Assembly (NCBI RefSeq): GCF_036898825.1
Contig: NZ_JARUND010000002.1
Span: 4,030,001 to 4,094,000, forward strand
Reading direction: 5' to 3'
Source: Streptomyces sp. B21-083
Lineage (GTDB): Bacteria > Actinomycetota > Actinomycetes > Streptomycetales > Streptomycetaceae
DNA length: 64,000 nucleotides
Each line of letters opens with the position of its first letter. Position 1 is the first letter of the stretch. The position numbers and the translations under genes are program-made. The notes beneath the pieces were generated by a model, which had not been told where the DNA came from, did not search any database, and saw only the letters and a program-made list of their open reading frames with translations. Shown here piece by piece: positions 34,954 to 46,796 of the stretch.

Positions 34954-35613
34954 GTGCGGGTGGTCATCGCCGAGGATTCAGTGCTGCTGAGAGAGGGCCT
35001 GACCCGGTTGTTGACCGACCGCGGGCATGATGTCGTCGCCGGTGTGGGTGACGGGGTCGCGCTGGTCAAGACCATCACCGAGCTCGCCGAGCAGGACGAG
35101 CTTCCGGATGTCGTCGTCGCGGATGTGCGGATGCCGCCCACCCATACCGACGAAGGGGTCCGGGCCGCCGTACAGCTGCGCAAGTCGCATCCGGAACTCG
35201 GTGTGCTCGTGCTGTCGCAGTACGTCGAGGAGCGGTACGCGACCGAGTTGCTCGCCGGGTCCAGCCGGGGCGTCGGGTACCTGCTGAAGGACCGGGTCGC
35301 CGAGGTGCGGGAGTTCGTGGACGCGGTGGTGCGGGTGGCCCAGGGGGGTACCGCGCTCGACCCGGAGGTCGTGGCCCAGCTGCTGGGCCGGAGCCGTAAG
35401 CAGGACGTGCTCGCCGGGCTCACTCCCCGGGAGCGCGAGGTGCTGGGGCTCATGGCGGAGGGCCGGACCAATTCGGCCATCGCACGGCAGCTCGTCGTGA
35501 GTGACGGTGCCGTCGAGAAGCACGTCAGCAACATATTCCTGAAGCTGGGGCTCTCCCCCAGCGACGGCGATCACCGGCGTGTTCTGGCCGTTCTGACCTA
35601 CCTCAACACCTGA
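34954..35613 (+). CDS. NarL/LuxR-family response regulator
   Basis: 219 residues if started at GTG 34954 (reads MRVVIAEDSVLLREGL), with GGGAGA 5-6 nt upstream; GTG 34942 is an alternative. The receiver domain has acidic AED, phospho-Asp in DVVVADVRMPP (about residue 54), and K in LLKDRVAE. The C-terminal LuxR HTH is LTPREREVLGLMAEGRTNSAIA with VEKHVSNIFLKLGL. It is the only regulator near the two kinases and probably takes phosphate from one or both. Confidence 0.9.
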   Translation: MRVVIAEDSVLLREGLTRLLTDRGHDVVAGVGDGVALVKTITELAEQDELPDVVVADVRMPPTHTDEGVRAAVQLRKSHPELGVLVLSQYVEERYATELLAGSSRGVGYLLKDRVAEVREFVDAVVRVAQGGTALDPEVVAQLLGRSRKQDVLAGLTPREREVLGLMAEGRTNSAIARQLVVSDGAVEKHVSNIFLKLGLSPSDGDHRRVLAVLTYLNT

Positions 35614-35798
35614 CCGTCTGACACCCTGCCAGCGTCGGGGCAGGAAATCATGACAAGTCCGGGCGCTGAACCGTCTCAAAATGGCGTCCGCCATGCGATC
35701 GGTCCAGGGAAGGCCACCCTTACCGACGTACTGTTGATCCTGGGAAGGTCCGCGGGAGGGCCGCTCCCAGGCCGCCGCCTCGAAGGAGGTCCAGTTCA

Positions 35799-37743
35799 GT
35801 GACCAGCCAGGTCAGCAGTCCAGCGGAGAGTTCAGCGGAGAAGGCCGGCTCAGACGTCGGAGCCGTCGTGGGAGAGCAGCGCAATCCGGCGGGTGTGAAG
35901 GACGTACGACGTCTCGATCGGGTGATTATTCGGTTCGCGGGGGACTCCGGGGACGGTATGCAGCTCACGGGGGACCGCTTCACCTCCGAGACCGCGTCCT
36001 TCGGGAACGATCTGTCCACTCTGCCGAACTTCCCCGCCGAGATCCGAGCGCCCGCAGGAACCCTGCCGGGCGTTTCTTCGTTCCAGCTCCATTTCGCCGA
36101 CCACGACATCCTCACGCCCGGCGACGCGCCCAACGTGCTCGTCGCGATGAACCCGGCCGCCCTGAAGGCGAACATCGCCGATGTGCCGCGCGGCGCGGAG
36201 ATCATCGTCAACACCGACGAGTTCACCAAGCGGGCCATGCAGAAGGTGGGGTACGCCAACTCGCCGTTGGAGGACGGTTCGCTCGACGGGTACAGCCTGC
36301 ATCCGGTGCCGCTGACCACCCTCACCGTCGAGGCTCTCAAGGAGTTCGCGCTCTCCCGCAAGGAGGCCGAGCGCAGCAAGAACATGTTCGCGCTGGGCCT
36401 GTTGAGCTGGATGTACCACCGGCCGACCGAGGGCACCGAGAAGTTCCTGGCCACGAAGTTCGCCAAGAAGCCCGAGATCGCCGCCGCCAACCTGGCTGCT
36501 TTCAGGGCAGGTTGGAACTTCGGGGAGACGACCGAGGACTTCGCCGTCAGTTACGAGGTCGCGCCGGCCTCGGCCGCGTTCCCCACCGGTACCTACCGCA
36601 ACATCTCGGGGAACCTGGCGCTGTCGTACGGGCTCATCGCGGCCGGTCAACAGGCCGATCTGCCCCTGTACTTGGGGTCCTACCCGATCACGCCGGCCTC
36701 GGACATCCTGCACGAGCTGAGCAGACACAAGAACTTCGGTGTCCGCACCTTCCAGGCCGAGGACGAGATCGCGGGAATCGGGGCCGCGTTGGGCGCCGCG
36801 TTCGGCGGGTCGCTGGCCGTCACCACCACCTCGGGGCCGGGCGTGGCCCTGAAGTCCGAGGCGATCGGGCTGGCGGTGTCGATGGAACTGCCGTTGCTGG
36901 TCATCGACATCCAGCGCGGCGGGCCCTCGACCGGGCTGCCGACCAAGACCGAGCAGGCCGACCTGCTGCAGGCCATGTTCGGCCGCAACGGCGAGGCGCC
37001 GGTCCCGATCGTGGCCCCGTGCACCCCCGGCGACTGCTTCGACGCGGCGCTGGAAGCGGCACGGATCGCCCTCACCTACCGCACCCCGGTGTTCCTTCTC
37101 TCCGACGGGTACCTCGCCAACGGGTCCGAGCCCTGGCGTATCCCCGAGGTCGACGAACTCCCCGATCTGCGGGTGCGGTTCGCCCAGGGACCCAACCACA
37201 CCCTCGACGACGGCACCGAGGTCTTCTGGCCCTACAAGCGGGACCCGCAGACCCTCGCCCGGCCCTGGGCCATCCCCGGCACCCCCGGGCTCGAACACCG
37301 CATCGGTGGCATCGAGAAGCAGGACGGCACGGGCAACATCTCCTACGACCCGGCCAACCACGACCTGATGGTCCGTACCCGCCAGGCCAAGATCGACGGC
37401 ATCGACGTACCGGATCTGGTCGTCGACGAGCCGTCCGGCACGGCCAACACCCTTGTCCTGGGCTGGGGTTCCACCTACGGGCCCATCACCGCGGCGGTAC
37501 GCCGGCTGCGCGCGGCCGGGGAGTCGATCGCGCAGGCGCATCTGCGCCACCTCAACCCGTTCCCCGGCAATCTCGGCGAGGTGCTGCGGCGCTACGACCG
37601 TGTCGTGATCCCGGAGATGAACCTCGGCCAGCTCGCCACGCTGATCCGGGCGAAGTACCTGGTGGACGCCCACTCGTACAACCAGGTCAACGGCATGCCG
37701 TTCAAGGCCGAACAGCTTGCCACGGCTCTCAAGGAGGCCATCG

Positions 37744-37751
<8 letters not shown>
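35799..37751 (+). CDS. korA: 2-oxoacid:ferredoxin oxidoreductase, fused gamma-alpha subunit
   Basis: 650 residues from GTG 35799, with GAAGGAGGT 8 nt upstream. The N-terminal gamma domain (RVIRFAGDSGDGMQLTGDRF...) is fused to the alpha pyrophosphate domain (YPITPASDILHELS, then SGPGVALKSEAIGLAVSMELPLLV), the layout of the oxygen-tolerant actinobacterial 2-oxoglutarate (Kor) type. It converts 2-oxoglutarate (or another 2-oxoacid) and CoA to the acyl-CoA with reduction of ferredoxin. No ferredoxin domain is present, so a separate acceptor is needed. Overlaps korB by 8 nt. Confidence 0.92.
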
Positions 37752-38829
<1,078 letters not shown>

Positions 38830-38852
38830 GCGTCGACCGGCGTTACGCGCGC

Positions 38853-39311
38853 CTACCGGGCCCGGGCCTTTTCGGTCCGGGCCTCGTCGTAGGCGCGACG
38901 GGCCTCGTCCACGTCCGGCATGCGCTCCGCCGTCCAGAGGGCCAGGGCGCGGACCTGTGCGGCGGCCTCGCGGCCGAGGTCGGTGAGCGAGTAGTCGACG
39001 CGCGGCGGGATGACCGGCTTCGCGTCCCGGTGGATCAGGCCGTCGCGCTCCAGCGTCTGGAGGGTCTGCGTCAGCATCTTCTCGCTGACCCTGCCGATGG
39101 CCCGGCGCAGCTCGCTGAAGCGGTACGGGCGCTCCAGCAGCTCCATGAGAACCAGTACCCCCCAGCGGCTGGTGACGTGCTCCAGGACCACACGGTGCGG
39201 GCACATGGCTTCGGTCTTCGCTTCGGTCTTCGCTTCGGTCTTCGCTTCGCTCTTGGCTTCGGTGTTGATCTCGGTCTCGGTCTCGCCGCTCACTGCTGCA
39301 CTTACTCCCAT
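38853..39311 (-). CDS. HxlR-family regulator with EAK-repeat N-terminus
   Basis: 152 residues. The HxlR winged helix runs about residues 37-130 (CPHRVVLEHVTSRWGVLVLM, RFSELRRAIGRVSEKMLTQTL, LERDGLIHRD). Before it lies a repetitive TEAKSEAKTEAKTEAKTEA stretch encoded by 12-bp DNA repeats. A shorter start at 39206 (MCPHR) would remove that stretch; which start is used is uncertain. It is divergent from an NmrA/QorB-type reductase gene, the QorR-QorB arrangement, and probably represses it. Confidence 0.85.
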   Translation of the reverse strand: MGVSAAVSGETETEINTEAKSEAKTEAKTEAKTEAMCPHRVVLEHVTSRWGVLVLMELLERPYRFSELRRAIGRVSEKMLTQTLQTLERDGLIHRDAKPVIPPRVDYSLTDLGREAAAQVRALALWTAERMPDVDEARRAYDEARTEKARAR

Positions 39312-39313
39312 GC

Positions 39314-39340
39314 AAGTACCTTACTTTGAAGTGGGTACTT
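39314..39340. promoter_or_regulatory. Inverted repeat, candidate HxlR operator
   Basis: AAGTACC (39314-39320) and GGTACTT (39334-39340) form a perfect 7-bp inverted repeat with a 13-bp spacer, in the 90-bp gap between the divergent hxlR and qorB-type genes. Confidence 0.65.
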
Positions 39341-39401
39341 TCCAAGAGTTAGCGCTTCGCCTATGGTTAGTGCCAGCCCGCACCCCACAAGGAGATTCGC
39401 A

Positions 39402-40253
39402 ATGAGCATCGTCGTCACCGGAGCCACCGGCCACCTCGGTCGTCACGTAGTCGAGCAGCTGCTGGAGAAGGTTCCGGCCGACCAGATCACCGCCGTCGTG
39501 CGCGACGCGGAGAAGGCCTCCGGCTTCGCGGCCCGCGGCGTGAAGATCGCGGTCGCCGACTACAACCAGCCGGAGACCTACGACGGTGTCATAGCCGCCG
39601 GCGACAAGGTGCTGCTCATCTCCGGCAACGAGTTCGACAAGGGCCGCGTCGGCCAGCACAAGGTCGTCCTCGACGCCGCCAAGACCGCCGGCGCCGCCCT
39701 GCTCGCGTACACCAGCGCCCCGGGCACTCTGACGGCCGCGCTCGCCGACGACCACAAGGGCACCGAGGCGGCGATCCTCGAGTCCGGCGTCCCGTACTCC
39801 CTGCTGCGCAACGGCTGGTACAACGAGAACTACACCGAGCAGATCGCCGTCGCCCTCGAGCACGGTGTCACCCAGGCCGCCGGCGAGGGCCGGGTCGCCT
39901 CCGCCTCGCGCGCCGACTACGCCGCCGCCGCTGTCGCGGTGCTGACCGGCGAGGGCCACGAGAACACGACGTACGAGCTGAGCGGCGACACCAACTGGAG
40001 CTTCGCCGAGTACGCGGCCGAGGTGTCCAAGCAGTCCGGCAAGGACGTCGCATACAACGCCGTCTCCGCCGAGGTCCTCACCGGCATCCTCGTCGGCGTC
40101 GGCCTGCCCGAGGGCCTCGCCGCGATCCTCGCGGGCGTGGACGTCTCCATCGAGCAGGGTCAGCTGGCCGGCACCCCTGGTGACCTGTCCCGTCTGACCG
40201 GCCGCCCGACCACGCCGATCGCCGAGTCGATCGCCGCCGCGCTCAAGGCCTGA
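39402..40253 (+). CDS. NmrA/QorB-type NAD(P)H-binding protein
   Basis: 283 residues, ATG 39402 with AAGGAGA 6 nt upstream. The N-terminal VVTGATGHLGRHVVEQLLEK is the GxxGxxG Rossmann turn; SVIAA-like and LRNGWYNENY segments match the NmrA-like family that includes quinone oxidoreductase 2 (QorB). It may reduce quinones or act as a redox sensor. Divergent from the HxlR regulator with an operator-like palindrome in between. A strong hairpin follows (40273-40309). Confidence 0.87.
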   Translation: MSIVVTGATGHLGRHVVEQLLEKVPADQITAVVRDAEKASGFAARGVKIAVADYNQPETYDGVIAAGDKVLLISGNEFDKGRVGQHKVVLDAAKTAGAALLAYTSAPGTLTAALADDHKGTEAAILESGVPYSLLRNGWYNENYTEQIAVALEHGVTQAAGEGRVASASRADYAAAAVAVLTGEGHENTTYELSGDTNWSFAEYAAEVSKQSGKDVAYNAVSAEVLTGILVGVGLPEGLAAILAGVDVSIEQGQLAGTPGDLSRLTGRPTTPIAESIAAALKA

Positions 40254-40272
40254 CCCCTGGCCCACCCCTACC

Positions 40273-40309
40273 CCTCGGGGGCGCGCACTCCCCCGTCACG
40301 CCCCCGAGG
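40273..40309. terminator. Hairpin terminator after QorB-type gene
   Basis: CCTCGGGGGCG (40273-40283) pairs perfectly with CGCCCCCGAGG (40299-40309). Confidence 0.75.
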
Positions 40310-40429
40310 ACGCCCGCCCCCGTCTGTCATGACCGTATGGCGATACGAGCATGACAGGCGGGGGCGCTCGGCGTTACCGTCGTGGACGCACGTCCATATG
40401 CTGATGTGCTGGTACGAGGGGAGACGCGG

Positions 40430-41398
40430 GTGTCCGGCAAGCCGACGAACGAGCAGCGCACAGGTCTGCTGAACGGTTTCGCGGCATACGGGATGTGGGG
40501 CCTCGTCCCGCTCTTCTGGCCCCTGCTGAAGCCGGCCGGAGCGGTCGAGATCCTGGCCCACCGGATGGTGTGGTCCCTGGCCGTCGTCGGCGTCGCCCTC
40601 CTCGCACTGCGCCGCTGGGCCTGGGCGGGCGAGCTGCTGCGGCAGCCGCGCCGACTGGCGCTGATCACGGTCGCAGCGGCGTTCATCACGGTCAACTGGG
40701 GCGTCTACATCTGGGCCGTGAACGCCGGGCACGTGGTCGAGGCCTCGCTCGGCTACTTCATCAACCCGCTCGTCACCATCGCCATGGGTGTGTTCCTGCT
40801 GAAGGAACGGCTGCGCCCTGTGCAGTGGGTGGCGGTCGGCGTCTGCCTGGCCGCCGTACTCGTCCTGACGATCGGCTACGGCCGGCCCCCCTGGATCTCC
40901 CTCTGCCTGGCCTTCTCCTTCGCCACGTACGGCCTGGTCAAGAAGAAGGTCAACCTCGGCGGGGTGGAGTCGCTGGCCGCCGAGACCGCGGTGCAGTTCC
41001 TGCCCGCGCTGGCGTATCTGCTGTGGCTGGGCGGCCGGGGCGAGGCGACCTTCGGCGCGCACGGCACCGGGCACGCGGCCCTGCTCGCGGCGACCGGGAT
41101 CGTGACGGCCCTCCCGCTGGTCTGCTTCGGCGCGGCGGCGATACGGGTGCCACTGTCGACGCTGGGCCTGCTCCAGTACCTGGCCCCCGTCTTCCAGTTC
41201 GTCCTGGGCGTCTTCTACTTCCACGAGGCCATGCCTCCGGAGCGCTGGGCCGGGTTCGCGCTGGTGTGGCTAGCCCTGGTCCTGCTGACGTGGGACGCGC
41301 TGCGGGCGGCCCGGCGGGGAGCGCGGGCGCTCAGGGCGGGGGCCGACCCGGTCCTCGTACCACCCATGGCGGAGGCCACGGAGGACGTACGCCGCTGA
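40430..41398 (+). CDS. rarD: RarD-type EamA-family permease
   Basis: 322 residues from GTG 40430, preceded by GAGGGGAGA. About ten hydrophobic helices and the RarD-type segments GFAAYGMWGLVPLFWPLL, WGVYIWAVNAGHVVEASLGY and FINPLVTIAMGVFLLKERL. RarD proteins are drug/metabolite-type transporters; the substrate is unknown. An ATG-started longer form from 40382 is possible but has a weaker start. Confidence 0.88.
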   Translation: MSGKPTNEQRTGLLNGFAAYGMWGLVPLFWPLLKPAGAVEILAHRMVWSLAVVGVALLALRRWAWAGELLRQPRRLALITVAAAFITVNWGVYIWAVNAGHVVEASLGYFINPLVTIAMGVFLLKERLRPVQWVAVGVCLAAVLVLTIGYGRPPWISLCLAFSFATYGLVKKKVNLGGVESLAAETAVQFLPALAYLLWLGGRGEATFGAHGTGHAALLAATGIVTALPLVCFGAAAIRVPLSTLGLLQYLAPVFQFVLGVFYFHEAMPPERWAGFALVWLALVLLTWDALRAARRGARALRAGADPVLVPPMAEATEDVRR

Positions 41399-41474
41399 CC
41401 ACGGGCGTACGGTCGCGAAGCAGAACGGGCGTGGAGCGGGCCACTGTCAGTGGGGCACGTTATAAGTGGTTTCC

Positions 41475-41954
41475 ATGACACAGACACCCGCACAGCGAAC
41501 CCCCACCCCCGTGCACTGGAAGCTGGTCATCGACTGCGCGGACCCGCACGCGCAGGCCGACTTCTGGGCGGACGCGCTCGCCTACACGGTCGAGGACCAC
41601 AGCGCCCTGGTCGAGCGCCTGCTGGGCCTCGGTGCCGTACCGGCCGAGCTGACCGTGGAGTCGCACGGCCGGCGCGCCTGGCGGGACCTGGCCGCCGTAC
41701 GGCATCCCGGCGACCCGTACCAGGAGGAGAGCGGGACCGGGCTCGGGCGGCGGCTGCTCTTCCAGCGCGTACCGGAGCCGAAGGCGGGCAAGAACCGGCT
41801 GCACCTCGATCTGCACCCGGGCCCGGACCGGCGCGTGGCCGAGGTCGAGCGGCTGACGGGGCTGGGGGCGAGCGTGCTGCGGGAGGTACGGGAGGCGGGC
41901 GGTGAGTGGGCGGTGATGACGGACCCGGAGGGGAACGAGTTCTGCGTGCACTAG
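41475..41954 (+). CDS. VOC-family (glyoxalase/bleomycin-resistance fold) protein
   Basis: 159 residues, start MTQTPAQRTPTPVHWK. Two beta-alpha-beta-beta-beta modules with WKLVIDCADPHAQADFWADAL and LHLDLHP, followed by GEWAVMTDPEGNEFCVH, as in streptomycete glyoxalase-like proteins. Ligand and reaction are unknown. An in-frame GTG at 41466 is an alternative start; no strong ribosome site separates the two. Confidence 0.82.
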   Translation: MTQTPAQRTPTPVHWKLVIDCADPHAQADFWADALAYTVEDHSALVERLLGLGAVPAELTVESHGRRAWRDLAAVRHPGDPYQEESGTGLGRRLLFQRVPEPKAGKNRLHLDLHPGPDRRVAEVERLTGLGASVLREVREAGGEWAVMTDPEGNEFCVH

Positions 41955-42007
41955 TCCCGCCCGGCGGCCCGGGAATGCTCCGCCCACGCCCGATGTTCAC
42001 CCGCTGA

Positions 42008-43120
<1,113 letters not shown>

Positions 43121-43147
43121 CACGCGCACTCCAACTCCGTGATCCGA

Positions 43148-43180
43148 CTCCCCCGTACCGAGCTGTTCGGTACGGGGGAG
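43148..43180. terminator. Perfect hairpin terminator after aminopeptidase gene
   Basis: CTCCCCCGTACCG (43148-43160) and CGGTACGGGGGAG (43168-43180) form a 13-bp stem with a 7-nt loop between convergent genes. Confidence 0.85.
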
Positions 43181-43238
43181 GACACCCGCTGGTCGGTACG
43201 CGCACGTTCTTCGACCCGGGCGTTCCCCGACCCGGGGT

Positions 43239-44150
43239 TCAGGCCGTGACGTCCGTCGTCGTGAAGCGCGCCCAGGCGGCCGAGCCGAACACCGCCGCGT
43301 ACACCGCCTGGATGCCGAGGTTCTTCACCAGGTCGTCCCAGTAGACCGGTTCGCGCATGAGGTCGGCGAAGGACAGCCAGTAGTGGGAGAAGAAGTACGG
43401 CTGAAGCGCGTGCAGTTGGGGGATCTGGTCGAGGATCTGAACGGTGATGAGCAGCCCGACGGTCGTCGCCATCGCCGCGATACCGCTGGTCGTCAGGGTG
43501 GAGATGAACAGGCCGAGCGCCGCCAGTCCGATCAGTGACGCGGCGACGACCAGCGCGATCAGCAGCGCCCGCCCGAGTCCCTCCGTGAAGCTGATCCTCG
43601 TACCGGAGATCGTCATCAGATCGCCGAGCGGGAAGAGGACCGCGCCGACCGTGAACGCCGATATCGCCACCACCAGCGTCGCCACCAGGCAGAACGTCAG
43701 CGTGGTCGCGTACTTGGTGAGGAGCAGGCGGGTGCGGCCGGCCGGGGCGACCAGGAGATAGCGGAGTGTGCCCGCGCTCGACTCGCCGGCGATCGCGTCG
43801 CCCGCGATGACGCCGGTGGCCATCGGCAGGAAGAAGGGGAGGGTCGCGGCCAGCGCGGTGAACACCAGGAACAGAGCGTTGTTGCTGATCTGCGAGATGA
43901 ACGCGGGTCCGCCTCCGCCGGGGCCGGCCGAGGAACCGTCACCCGTCTCGATCTTGACGGCTATGCCGATGAGGATCGGTACGGCGGCGAGTACGGCGAG
44001 CAGTGCGAGGGTGCGCCAGCGGCGGAAGGTGGTGAGTAGTTCGTTGCCGAAGAGAGTGCCTCGGAAGGTTGTTCGGCGGCTGACGGTCTGATGTGGCTGA
44101 TCGCGCCGTTCCTCGCGGCCCTTTGGGGCGCTCGTCTCAGCCCGCGACAT
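43239..44150 (-). CDS. ABC-2-type transporter permease
   Basis: 303 residues, about six membrane helices. The N-terminal NELLTTFRRWRTLALLAVLA is typical of ABC-2 permeases and SSAGTLRYLLVAPAGRTRLLL is their coupling helix region. It overlaps the ATPase gene by 14 nt and is the last gene of a three-gene minus-strand operon begun by a LolA-like protein, so it is likely the export permease of that system. Confidence 0.88.
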   Translation of the reverse strand: MSRAETSAPKGREERRDQPHQTVSRRTTFRGTLFGNELLTTFRRWRTLALLAVLAAVPILIGIAVKIETGDGSSAGPGGGGPAFISQISNNALFLVFTALAATLPFFLPMATGVIAGDAIAGESSAGTLRYLLVAPAGRTRLLLTKYATTLTFCLVATLVVAISAFTVGAVLFPLGDLMTISGTRISFTEGLGRALLIALVVAASLIGLAALGLFISTLTTSGIAAMATTVGLLITVQILDQIPQLHALQPYFFSHYWLSFADLMREPVYWDDLVKNLGIQAVYAAVFGSAAWARFTTTDVTA

Positions 44151-45147
44151 CGAAGCCCTCCCCCGTCAGCGCCACGAACGCGTCTTCCAGGGACGCCCGT
44201 TCGACTCCGAAGCCCCGGACGCGGACGCCCGCGCCGACCAGTGCGGCGTTCAGCTCGGCCAGTTCACGGTCGCGTTCCGGCACCTCGCCGGTCACCCGGT
44301 CGTCGGTCACGACCACGTCGCCGACGCCCTGTTCCTTGAGCACCCGGGCCGCGTCCGCCGGATCGGGCGTCGTCACGACCAGCCGGCCACGGGACCCGGC
44401 GGCCAACTCGGCCACCGCGCCCTGGGTGATCAGCCGCCCCTGCGCCATCACGGCCGCGTGCGTACAGACCTGCTCGATCTCGTCGAGGAGGTGGGAGGAG
44501 AGAAAGACGGTGGTGCCATCCAACGCCAACTCCCTTATCAGGGAGCGGATTTCGCGCATTCCCTGCGGATCGAGTCCGTTGGTCGGCTCGTCGAGCACGA
44601 GCAGTCGGCGCGGCTGGAGCAACGCCGCCGCGAGGCCGAGCCGCTGCTTCATGCCCAGCGAGTACGCCTTCGCCTTCTTGCCGGCGGCGGCCGTCAGGCC
44701 CACCCGGTCCAGTGCCGTCGCGACACGCGCACGCCGGGTGCGCGGATCGGCGGTCGGGTCGGCGGCGTCGTAGCGGACGAGGTTGTCGCGGCCGGAGAGG
44801 AAGCCGTACAGCGCGGGCCCCTCGATGAGGGCGCCGACGTGGGGCAGGACGGCGCGGGTGGCGCGGGGCATCGGCCGCCCCAGCACCCGCGCCGTGCCCG
44901 ACGTCGGGTCGATCAGGCCCATCAGCATGCGGATGGTCGTCGTCTTGCCGGAGCCGTTGGGCCCGAGGAAGCCGAAGACGCTGCCCGCCGGGACGGTGAG
45001 GTCGAGAGCGTCGACGGCGAGCTGTCCGCCGCGGTAGCGCTTGGTGAGGGCCCGGGTGACGATGACCGCGTCGTCACCCGGGGGCACCTCCCGCGGCTCC
45101 GCGGCGGACGGTTCCTCCATGGGTTCCCTCGATCCCTCGATCGTCAT
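44137..45147 (-). CDS. ABC transporter ATP-binding protein
   Basis: 336 residues. Walker A GPNGSGKTTTIRML (about residues 61-74), signature YSLGMKQRLGLAAALL, Walker B LLVLDEPTNGLD, and switch His in SSHLLDEIE are intact. A C-terminal ~80-residue extension after the ATPase core matches the DrrA/CcmA-type subfamily of exporters. It pairs with the downstream permease (14-nt overlap). Confidence 0.92.
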   Translation of the reverse strand: MTIEGSREPMEEPSAAEPREVPPGDDAVIVTRALTKRYRGGQLAVDALDLTVPAGSVFGFLGPNGSGKTTTIRMLMGLIDPTSGTARVLGRPMPRATRAVLPHVGALIEGPALYGFLSGRDNLVRYDAADPTADPRTRRARVATALDRVGLTAAAGKKAKAYSLGMKQRLGLAAALLQPRRLLVLDEPTNGLDPQGMREIRSLIRELALDGTTVFLSSHLLDEIEQVCTHAAVMAQGRLITQGAVAELAAGSRGRLVVTTPDPADAARVLKEQGVGDVVVTDDRVTGEVPERDRELAELNAALVGAGVRVRGFGVERASLEDAFVALTGEGFDVAG

Positions 45148-45173
45148 GCGCTACGACGGTTCCCGTACGGGCG

Positions 45174-46508
45174 TTACCGGGCTGCGTTCGCCGCCTTGAC
45201 CAGGGCGTCCTTCGTGACGGCGCCGACGTAGAGCTTGCCGTCGTCCGTCATCAGGGCGTTGACCAGGCGGGTCTTGTAGACCGTGCCCGAGCCGAAGTCG
45301 CCGGTGACCTTGTCGCCGAAGGAGTCGAGGAAGCCGCCGAAGGCACCGGCGTCGGACGAGCCGCCGCCCGACGGCATACCGTTCTCCGCCCCCGAGTCGA
45401 ACGTGAGGATGGAGTTCCAGCCCTCGCCGATGACCTTGCCGCCATCACCTTCGAGCCCGTCCGCCGACCCGTGACCCTTAGGTCCCTTACGGTCTCCGTC
45501 GAACCCCTTATCGAACTCCTTGCCGAAGTCCTTGCCGCGCTCCTTGCCCGGCGCCTCCTCGGCCTTGCCCGCGCCCTCCTCGGTGACCTTCGTCCCCTTG
45601 GGCGGGGTGAAGGCGAAGGTCGAGGCGGCGGGCTTGGCGAAGTCGACAGCGACGAAACCGGCGTCCACGACGGCGGCACCGCCGCTCGCCGGGGTGAGCG
45701 TGAACTTCAGCGGTGTCCCGGTCTTCGAGTCGACCGCGATGCTGATCGCCCCGACCGTGGACCCGGACGCCTTCGGCTTGATGACCAGCTTGTACGCATC
45801 CCGGCCGGCGACCTGGGCGGTGCCGTCGACGGTCACGGAGGTTGTGCTGTCGACCGCCTTCAGGGCCTCCTGGGCGAGCCCCCCGGGCGTGGCTGCCGTG
45901 TCATCGCCGGGCAGGAGCTGGTCCTTGCCCTTGCTCTCGCCCTTGTCCTTGCCGCTCTCGGACGCGGGAGCCGTCGCGTGGTACGCCTCGTTCGACGCGC
46001 TGTCGTACGCCCACACCTCGTCGCCGTTGTGGATCACGCTGTACTCGGCGGCCTTCTCCAGCAGTGACAGCTTCTGCTTGTCGGGGCCGTCCGCGGCGAC
46101 ACGGATCGTGTGCGTACCGGACGCCAGTGCGAGGAGCTTGCCGTTGGGATCGGCGGCCGACCCCGAGCCGTCGGAACCCCCGCCGAGGCCACCGCCCGAC
46201 AGAAGCCCGCTCTCCAGGCCGCCGAGGTCGGGCAGTCCCAGATCCGTACTGATCTTCACCGTGCCGGACAACTGCTGTACGTCCGACGCGGCGATCTTCT
46301 CGATGAGCTGCTGCGCGCTGATCTTCGGCAGATCGGGGTCACCGGATCCGGCGAACGCCGGTACCAGCCCGATCGTCGCGACCGTCAGACCGATCACCGC
46401 GGCCGGCGCGACGTACCGCGCGGCCTTGCGGCGCCGGGACGGCACGTCCTCGGCCTCGATCTCGGCCTCGATCCGGTTGCCGGCCTTGGCCTCTTCGTAC
46501 GGTGCCAT
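45174..46508 (-). CDS. LolA-like/DUF2092 lipoprotein-carrier fold protein
   Basis: 444 residues from ATG 46508, with GGAGGTAAGG about 8 nt upstream. A basic cytoplasmic stretch (RRRKAARY) and one hydrophobic segment (VAPAAVIGLTVATIGLVPAF, about residues 32-51) form a signal anchor or signal peptide. The rest is a secreted beta-rich domain resembling LolA (QLIEKIAASDVQQLSGTVKI; LSLLEKAAEYSVIHNGDEVW; YKLVIKPKA), interrupted by Gly/Lys-rich low-complexity insertions near 330-370. With the ABC-2 pair directly downstream (26-nt gap) it suggests a lipid or lipoprotein trafficking system in a one-membrane bacterium. Confidence 0.82.
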   Translation of the reverse strand: MAPYEEAKAGNRIEAEIEAEDVPSRRRKAARYVAPAAVIGLTVATIGLVPAFAGSGDPDLPKISAQQLIEKIAASDVQQLSGTVKISTDLGLPDLGGLESGLLSGGGLGGGSDGSGSAADPNGKLLALASGTHTIRVAADGPDKQKLSLLEKAAEYSVIHNGDEVWAYDSASNEAYHATAPASESGKDKGESKGKDQLLPGDDTAATPGGLAQEALKAVDSTTSVTVDGTAQVAGRDAYKLVIKPKASGSTVGAISIAVDSKTGTPLKFTLTPASGGAAVVDAGFVAVDFAKPAASTFAFTPPKGTKVTEEGAGKAEEAPGKERGKDFGKEFDKGFDGDRKGPKGHGSADGLEGDGGKVIGEGWNSILTFDSGAENGMPSGGGSSDAGAFGGFLDSFGDKVTGDFGSGTVYKTRLVNALMTDDGKLYVGAVTKDALVKAANAAR

Positions 46509-46796
46509 GTGTGCCTTACCTCCGTCGTCGGCGGCGGCTTTCCGTCCCACACTTGTCCACCCTGAGCCGCCATTCTCACCCGAACCGGTGAGGAGTGGTT
46601 GGTTTCCATCTCACCAAATCCACGAGGAGGAATCGTCAGACCATGGGCTCAACTCCATGTACTGCTACGGGATGACATGAGGAGGCGTAGCTTCCCCTGA
46701 CCCCTAGGGGCCGGTGCCCCAGCCGGTGCCCCGCCTTCAGCGACGGGACCGGACGGGACGAGACGAGACGGGGTAAGGACGGCGGGGGCGAATGCC

